Source of the DNA: Whalleya microplaca
Lineage: Eukaryota; Ascomycota; Sordariomycetes; Xylariales; Xylariaceae
Assembly: GCA_022497155.1 (NCBI GenBank)
Contig: MU385761.1
Location: 310,001-374,000 of the forward strand
Length of the DNA stretch: 64,000 nucleotides
Direction: 5' to 3'
Each line of letters starts with the position of its first letter. Position 1 is the first letter of the stretch. Shown here piece by piece: positions 57,566-64,000 of this stretch. The translations under genes were made by a program, and so were the position numbers. Under the pieces are notes generated by a model. That model had not been told where the DNA came from. It did not search any database and saw nothing but the letters and a program-made list of their open reading frames with translations.

Positions 57566-58501
57566 CTTGACTTGTACAGGAAAGGAAAATGCCCATGGGA
57601 GCGATAGACAGAAAGCGGAAGAAAAAGGACGTGGCGGCAGTGATGAGGTGACGAGGTTGGTGATGTTCAGGAAATGGAGTGAAAGCCATACTTACAGAGG
57701 TGCAGTGAGTGTAATAAGCCCAAGTAGTGCCAATAGCAGTTGCAGGTGAGCGCAACTCTCACCAAGTCTTCTTATGGTGTCGTGTTGAGGACCTCGAGCC
57801 AGCGAGCTCAACACTGATGGGCTACTCTCCCAGACCTGCGTCAACAACCCACGGACGCTGCACGCGGCCAATGGCTCCGGAGAAAATCGAAGGCTTCGAA
57901 ATACCGGTTCAATTGCCCGTCTGACTTTTCTTGTCTTTATAGCTGACGGTTGTGGCGTTCCTGGCGTCTCCGATCTGTCGTTGTCTAAAGGGAGTTGGTG
58001 AAGGTTGACTGGGAGGCGTTTTAGAGTTGCGACAGAGGTGGAATTGTGTTTAAAAACAGGGACCCACATTAACTCTCAGAAAAACGCTAGCGCGGAAGCA
58101 CTGACCAATCAGAAATGTGTGCACTCAACCTCATTGATGTTTGCGGCTGCCATTTTAACTCGACATAATGATTTGCAACTGAATTAGGGGTGAGATGTAA
58201 ATACATGATACATGAGATATGTATTAAATTCAACCAACTTCTATAGGGCTCAGGCATCAGACGAACCATCTTCATAGTATACTAAACCTACATAGAGCAT
58301 CTAAATACAATAGTTCCCGCACGAGTAACCTAACTCAACTTACTACGCAAGTTAGGGGGTCTATCACTCAAAATGAGGAGATTCATATACAATGTTCGTA
58401 TTACCTATATAGCAGATAACGCACACCCAACACCCCACAGCCAGAGGCACTACAACAACTTGCACTCCAACCCCCATGCAACAGCCCAGCAGGCAACCCT
58501 T
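57566..58501. other. Intergenic region between PEX1 3' end and kinase gene
   Basis: This holds the promoter of the kinase and the 3' flank of PEX1. A 125-codon minus frame (57692-58069) starts with ATG but has no protein-like features. It more likely lies in the leader or promoter. Confidence 0.45.
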
Positions 58502-61500
58502 CTACATAAGGCTAGTGCGCCCCCCAACCTCCATGCTGCCCTGCCCATCACGCATCTCACCACTGCGCCCAACGACAAACTCCCTGTAGATACGCTCGAG
58601 CCTGCCCCTCTCCTGAGAACTGATACTAGCTTTGGTGCCCTCGAGCGCCTTCGTGATGTGCTTCCAGCCGATGAGGACCTCGGTATTCGGCGGCGCCTCT
58701 TTGCCCCCCTTCTCGCCGTACCCATTCTCCCTGCCCGCGGCGTTGTTGTTATTGTTGTTAGCACCCTTCTGCGCGAGCCTGGCCTGCTTACGCGCCAGCT
58801 TGATACTGGCCAGCTTCGCGGCGATGGCGGCGTTCTCGGCGAGCTCGGCGGAGCGGTTGAGGCCCTTCCTGGCGCGCGCCTCGGCCTCCTCGAGGGACGC
58901 CTCGAGGCCGTAGCGGAACTGCACGAAGTTGCGCGTGCGCGGGGCGCGTCCCGATTTGTCTTGTCCGGCGTGCTTGTGGCTCCCCGAGGAGGGCTGCTGC
59001 AGCTCCGCCTCGTTGAGCACGTCGTGGATGGCCTCGAGCTGGGCGTTGGACATGAGGGCCTGCAGGTCCGCGCCGGAGTAGCCCTCGGTGTGCCTCGCGA
59101 TCTCCGCGAAGCCGTCCTCGGACGAGGAGATCTCCTCGCTCATCTTGACTTTCTTGCCCAGGGCCTGCAGGATGTCCACGCGGTCCTCCAGGTTGGGGAA
59201 GTCGCACAGCAAGCTCTTGTCCAGGCGTCCGGGGCGGAGCAATGCAGGGTCGATGAGATCGGGCCGCGATGTCGCGGCTAGGACGTAGACACCGGATAAT
59301 CCTTCCGCGCCGTCCATCTGCGTCAGCAGTTGATTGACTACTCGGTCCGTGACGCCCGTTGAATCGTGGCCACGCTTCGGCGCGATGGAGTCGAATTCGT
59401 CGAAGAAGAGGACGCATGGCTTTGCGGCCGAGGCGCGCTCGAAGAGATCACGCACGCTCTTCTCGCTGGCACCGATGTACTTGTTTAGGATTTCGGGTCC
59501 CTTGACGGATATGAAATTGAGCCCGCATTCGCCAGCTACAGCACTTGCTAGAAGGGTCTTCCCGCAGCCAGGGTATCCGTACAGTAGAAGTCCAGAACGG
59601 AGTCTTAGAGGACACTGAGCGAAGATAGGAGCGTACTTCGTAGGATATTGCAATGTCTCAAGTAAGATTTGCCGTGTTTCTTTGAGGCCACCAATCGAGT
59701 CAAATGTCGTAGTGGAGGTTTGCAACGTAACATTACGGAGTGATGCTGGAGTAAAGCCCTTGAGAGCATTGTCGAAGTCAATGCGGCTCAGTTGGATGAT
59801 ATCCAACGATTGCTTTGATGATACTTCGCTGACTGACCGTATCAGAGCTTCATTGCGGGCTCTTGATACGAGAAGTAGTAGGTCTCCTGGCATGTAGCCG
59901 TCAGTCTCCCCAGCCAGGTCGAGAAAGTCGAGTTCTGGGTCTAATAGGAAACCGTCCGACTTCGACTTGGATTTGACGATCGAATTATTGCGGCTTGCCT
60001 GACTCGCTCCGTCCATCCATGCACCGCCATCTTCCGCACCACCCACACTTCCATCAGCCGTCGTAGGTCGACTTCTATCCCAATCGGGTGAGTGGGGTGG
60101 TTCCGGAGATACAGTATTTTGTCTAACGACGGTCTCGATCACTCTTCTTCGTGCTTCCTTATCTGGTGCCTTCAGACTAATGATTTCGCGAACGACATGG
60201 CCGCCAACGATAACATTGTTGAGCGATTCCTTGCCTTGGGCAGTTGCGAGAAGGACCACGCCACTATCCCGCCCGCAATACTGTCGCACGATCGAGCAGA
60301 TAGTCTCGCTAACCTGTCGGCTTCGCCCATTATCGTTTCCCACTTGCAGCTCGGTCTCAACCGGGCATAGCTTATCCAGGTCATCAAGAATGACGAGCGA
60401 TTTCCCACCGAGCCTTGCGGCCCAGCTTGCGCCCATGAAAATTCTATTCAGCGTCTCTTTGATCGTAGTGATTCGACTTTCGTCATTTAGAAGCTTTCGG
60501 CATGGAAAGTAGGTTGTATGATATAATAACTCGTTTCGCAACGTCTGGGCTAGGGATTGTGCGACGACGGTTTTGCCAGAGCCTAGGGCGCCGCTCAAGA
60601 GAACGGACGACATATGCGAAAGATGTGACTTCAAGTCTGCCAGGAGCGAATCAATTCCGACCAAGATTGAATCGCTTGGGGGCATTCCTTTGTCTACCTC
60701 ATCTTCATCCAGCCATGTCGGTGCAGAAATGGACTGTTGTACTTCAATTGGTATAGGCCGTTCAGACCCAACACACCAGTTCAAAGCCTCTTTAGAGCCT
60801 GAGCTCCCGGTGTCGAATTTAACAACGCCACCTTCCCAACCAAGAGGCAAATCAAGACCATGGTAGGCTGGCAGCACCATCCCATCAGTCAAGGGACCTT
60901 GCAGGAGGCCATCTACCTTGCCTTTCGATCCGTAGATGTGTGATATCATTTTCGACGCTGCTTCTTTCTCAGCCTTGGACTCTCCCCCAAATTTCAAGCC
61001 GTCCGAAGACTTCGACGTGGTAGTTGAGAATGGGAAGACCTTCAAATGCTTAATGGTGCTACGCGATAGCGCTTGTGACGCCGGCTCAATTTTCGCGACT
61101 CCCCCCACGATATCGCTACAACCGAGCACTGCGCACAGGGGAGTTGAAAGAGCTATAGCTTGGCTATTCGGGGGATCGTCCCACGGACGCAGTTTCACAA
61201 TAACTTTCTCGGTAGCTTTCGCCGTCTCGGCATTCGCCACATTTTCTTGTTGCTTCTGAGGATCGATTGGAGGTTGAAGCCCAGCTGGCTTGATGATGTT
61301 GATGGCAACCCAACTCACGCCTCGGAAGTCCTTCGTCTGCAAATGGTCTTGATCGACCCATACACTCAGATCCTGGGGCGCAGACTCTTCATCGAACCAC
61401 TCGTCACAAAGCTTTCGGTCCACCGCTCTCAAGAATAAAGCCGGTTTCTTCTCTTCTCGGGCGCTTTTCCTGCGGACGGTACTAGCTGCGCTCTTCCCGC

Positions 61501-62320
61501 TCCTACGGGATGTGCCACTCACGCTCCGATTCCCAAGGTTGCTCCTAGGCAATTTCGACCGGGTCTTGGGCGCGACGATAACTTCGGCGTTAGGGGCAAT
61601 CTTCACGAACGGGGTGTCTGTCGACGGAACAGGCTCTTCCAGCGATGTAATCTTGATATTGGCGGTCGATGTAGGCGAGAGGTGCAAAGTTAACGGATGC
61701 GAGTTGGAAACCTTCCCCGACTCGGTGTAAGCAGGATTTGGCAGGGCGCGAATCTGCGAAAGCATATGAATCTCCAGGAACGTAGCATGCAGCTCAATGA
61801 TCTCCCAGTCCTCCGGCGTGAGGGGTTCGATGTTGACCTTTTCCGCCAAAGGGGGGTCGACGTGTATAATAGCGGTGACCTTCTGGCCGTCTGACAGCCC
61901 CAACGTAGCCGCGAAGGTAGCATCGATTTCCACAGACGCAACCTCCTGGTCTTTACCGCTACCACGCGAGCCATTGATGCCATCGCGGTCTACAATCGGG
62001 GCTATCTTGCGCCTACTGGGCATACCAGTCCATCCGACATATATGGACCGTTGAGACGAGGACGGGCCATTGGCCTGGCTGGTGCCATTGCTAAGGGCGG
62101 GGACGCGATATTTGAGCTCGACGACGACATTTTGGGCGGGCTACAAAGATAGTTCAGCAACAGCTAGGGTTTAGCAAGTGAGAACAGTCAATCTCACAGT
62201 GTTTATGGTTACGAGCAAATTGACCAGCGACGTAGGGAGGTTCACAAGGCAGTTCTTAAGGTGTACCAGAGAGATCTCGGCAGGCGTGGACTGGGTGTTC
62301 TTTCGTTGAGACGGAGCCAT
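58502..62320 (-). CDS. pex1: Peroxisomal AAA+ ATPase PEX1
   Basis: With PEX6 it extracts the ubiquitinated receptor PEX5 from the peroxisomal membrane. Exons are 62320-62198 and 62140-58502, with a 57-nt intron, giving 1,253 aa. The N-terminal domain begins MAPSQRKNTQ and includes ISLVHLKNCLVNLP and QNVVVELKYRVP. D1 has Walker A GALGSGKT (~558) and a Walker-B-like LVILDDLD (~625). D2 has GYPGCGKT (~894), FFDEFDSIAPKRGHD (~953) and the arginine-finger region LLRPGRLDKS. D2 is the complete catalytic ring, as in known PEX1. The C-terminus has an Asn run (NNNNN) and a basic tail. It is divergent from MCM7 over 648 nt. Confidence 0.96.
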
Positions 62321-62630
62321 GTCTGGCTATAGTAAGATGGTTACTTCAATACCATTGGTGACCCTTATTATTAATAGAAGAACAGATCAAACACCTCCAA
62401 GCGCGGGTTACCTGGTTTCAAGCATGATATTGAAGCAAATGGACAAGCTATGTAAGGTCTATGTTAGAAGATGCGATTCATCGCATGTGCCGGGGACCGA
62501 GGCATTCGCTCATGGAAGTGGATCCCGCGTCTGTACTGGCAAAAGTCAATTGATTGGCCCAAGCTTCGAATCTACATATGGTAGCATATGCATTGTGCCT
62601 GCCCGCCCAGCTGCCACCAGCCCACTTGTA

Positions 62631-62673
62631 ACGGTGTAACGGTCGGTGTGACGGTGTGACGGTGTGACGGTGG
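62631..62673. repeat. ACGGTGTG minisatellite
   Basis: About five imperfect head-to-tail units of an 8-nt motif (ACGGTGTG/ACGGTGTA, one interrupted by TCGG) lie midway in the PEX1/MCM7 promoter. Confidence 0.8.
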
Positions 62674-62768
62674 CAGTACTCGTATCAGCCACATCATGCA
62701 GTTATGGAATCCGTAAAATCAATGTGGCTTGAAATCAATTAAAGACTTGAATGGGCGGTGGCTAGTGA

Positions 62769-62779
62769 ACGCGCGAAAA
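62769..62779 (+). promoter_or_regulatory. ACGCGCGAAAA, MCB/SCB-like element
   Basis: Overlapping ACGCG and CGCGAAAA cores, as bound by MBF/SBF or E2F-type G1/S factors, 190-200 bp upstream of the MCM7 ATG. Confidence 0.4.
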
Positions 62780-62789
62780 GTCGCGTCAA

Positions 62790-62795
62790 ACGCGT
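62790..62795. promoter_or_regulatory. ACGCGT MluI cell-cycle box
   Basis: A perfect MCB palindrome 174 bp upstream of the MCM7 ATG and 11 nt from the previous element. Paired MCBs are typical of G1/S-induced replication genes. Confidence 0.5.
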
Positions 62796-62968
62796 CGATC
62801 TTCTGCCCCCCTGTTCGGCCCCTGCCAGCCTCCAACCTCCGCTACACTGTGGATATCTCAGTAGTTGTCGCGACACACTCAATTTTGTCGCAATTCTTCA
62901 ACATCCCACCTCAATCCACTGATAAGAAGCTGCACAGGTATTGAGGTTGAAGCGACTAACAATTGACA

Positions 62969-64000
62969 ATGGCGCTTCTTCAGTACAGAAACATCGTCGA
63001 CTACGAGGCGCAACAAGGTATGCATGCAATACATCCATACTATTGTTTACTTGAAGCTTTTCAGATGAATTAACCCCCTTTGATTGCAGCCGCCTTCGAG
63101 GACTTCCTCGAGAACTTCAAGACCTCGCCGGAACAGACCATAACTCATGCCATCGGTCAGATTAATATTGATGAGGATGACTTGAGTGATGAGTATGATT
63201 TCATGGACGAGGATGAGGAAGCGCATGAGCGACGCCGGAGAGAAAAGGCGGCGTCTAAGCTACCACAGCATAAATATGCGGATATGATGCAGAAGCTCTC
63301 AAATCGAACCATTGACGAGGTTTTAATAGAACTCGACGATCTTGCGACTGTAAGATCTCTGTATTTTCTCTATCAACAGTTATTTTTACTGACGTAGTAC
63401 TGTATAGTGGGAGAGCGATGCACAGGAGGCATTGAAGCTGGTCGAGTCTGTCGAAACAAATACAAAGCATTATGTCGAGGTTATATCCAGAGCTATTGAC
63501 AAGAAGATGCCTCCTCCCACAAGCGGCGTTACGTACGACTGGAGACTCTCGCTTCCCGCACATACGCATGTTAGCTAACCTTGGCCTAGATTCAAGGACG
63601 ATGTGCTGGATGTCATCATGGAGAGAAGACAGGCCCGAAACCGTGATCTCGTTGAAGCGGCTGCGAACACAAATGACCCCGAATTACTCGACTCTACCTT
63701 CCCAGCTCAACTCACCAGACGGTATACCCTCGTTTTCAAGCCGAGAACGTCTACTCCCGAGAACCCTGTGAAAGCCCTTGCAGTCAGACAAGTACGGGGA
63801 GAGCATCTTGGTCACCTCATCACAATACGCGGTATCGCGACTCGAGTCTCCGACGTGAAGCCTATCGTACAAGTGGGCGCCTATACTTGTGATCGTTGTG
63901 GCTGCGAGATCTTCCAGCCCGTCAATGATAGGCAATATGCACCACTTACCAGCTGTCCCTCCAAGGAGTGCCACGAGAACCAATCTAAGGGTCAGCTCTT
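62969..64000 (+). CDS. mcm7: DNA replication licensing factor MCM7 (N-terminal part, cut by window end)
   Basis: Subunit of the MCM2-7 helicase. Four exons are visible: 62969-63017, 63090-63349, 63408-63532 and 63590 to the window end, with introns of 72, 58 and 57 nt. The start MALLQYRNIVDYEAQQ is followed by AFEDFLENFKTS, an acidic DEDEEAHERRRREK segment, SGVTFKDDVLDVIMERR and VKALAVRQVRGEHLGHLITIRGIATRVSDVKP. The N-terminal zinc ribbon CDRCGCEIF…TSCPSKEC is complete. The AAA+ core lies beyond 64000. About 281 residues are encoded here. Confidence 0.95.

Larger units (their letters stand above)
62321..62968. promoter_or_regulatory. Divergent promoter between PEX1 and MCM7
   Basis: This contains an 8-nt minisatellite (62631-62673) and, nearer MCM7, MluI-box-like elements at 62769-62795. 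No gene lies inside. Confidence 0.6.

Noticed and set aside
57692..58069. 125-codon ORF upstream of the kinase gene
   Set aside because: It starts with ATG but its composition is not protein-like. It lies where the kinase leader or promoter is expected.

Overview
This window is nuclear DNA of a filamentous ascomycete (Pezizomycotina, most likely Sordariomycetes). The genes carry 43-382 nt GT-AG introns, many with CTAAC/CTGAC-like branch points. Coding exons are GC-rich and intergenic DNA is AT-richer. Most proteins are recognisable single-copy eukaryotic housekeeping proteins in their filamentous-fungal form. No plasmid, prophage, CRISPR array or intact transposon was seen. Exon structures were inferred from frame continuity and splice signals; every complete model sums to a whole number of codons.

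Layout. 0-5.1 kb: 3' end of a membrane-protein gene (+), complex I 49 kDa subunit (+), and a Cys-rich N-terminal, low-complexity C-terminal protein (-). 5.1-10.5 kb: gene-poor block with a diverged repeat pair. 10.5-21.8 kb: VTC4 polyphosphate polymerase (-) divergent from RMT2 arginine methyltransferase (+), then hexokinase (-) divergent from OST1 (+). 23.3-29.9 kb, all +: a small His/Ser/Tyr-rich protein, an eisosome Pil1/Lsp1-family protein whose start codon appears split by an intron, COQ6, and RPC40/RPAC1. 31.1-34.1 kb: an unknown 203-aa protein (-) and a putative secreted Cys-containing protein (+) that share the same C-terminal motif. 34.1-42.4 kb: mostly gene-free, with a frameshifted small gene behind a TATA-like promoter, several hairpins, and one Cys-rich ORF. 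42.4-50.3 kb: UBA3 (-) divergent from TEL2 (+), then a five-exon CorA-like protein (-). 50.3-54.7 kb: gene-free, pyrimidine-rich on the top strand. 54.7-64 kb: a germinal-centre/STE20-family kinase (-), PEX1 (-), and the first part of MCM7 (+, cut by the window end).

The genes do not form one pathway cluster. They include two mitochondrial functions (complex I, COQ6), polyphosphate and hexose metabolism, ER glycosylation, neddylation, peroxisome biogenesis and replication. Four divergent promoter pairs stand out. VTC4/RMT2 holds two CACGTG boxes, one matching the high-affinity Pho4-type CACGTGGG. PEX1/MCM7 holds MluI-box-like elements next to the MCM7 side.

The most interesting items are: the shared C-terminal PSGxFDxGGxxPVDW motif on two neighbouring unrelated genes; a long hexokinase intron placed inside the Hxk2-type nuclear/regulatory peptide; the split ATG of the eisosome gene; a diverged repeat pair with transition-type (RIP-like) differences and retained hairpins; and several strong hairpins in gene-free DNA.
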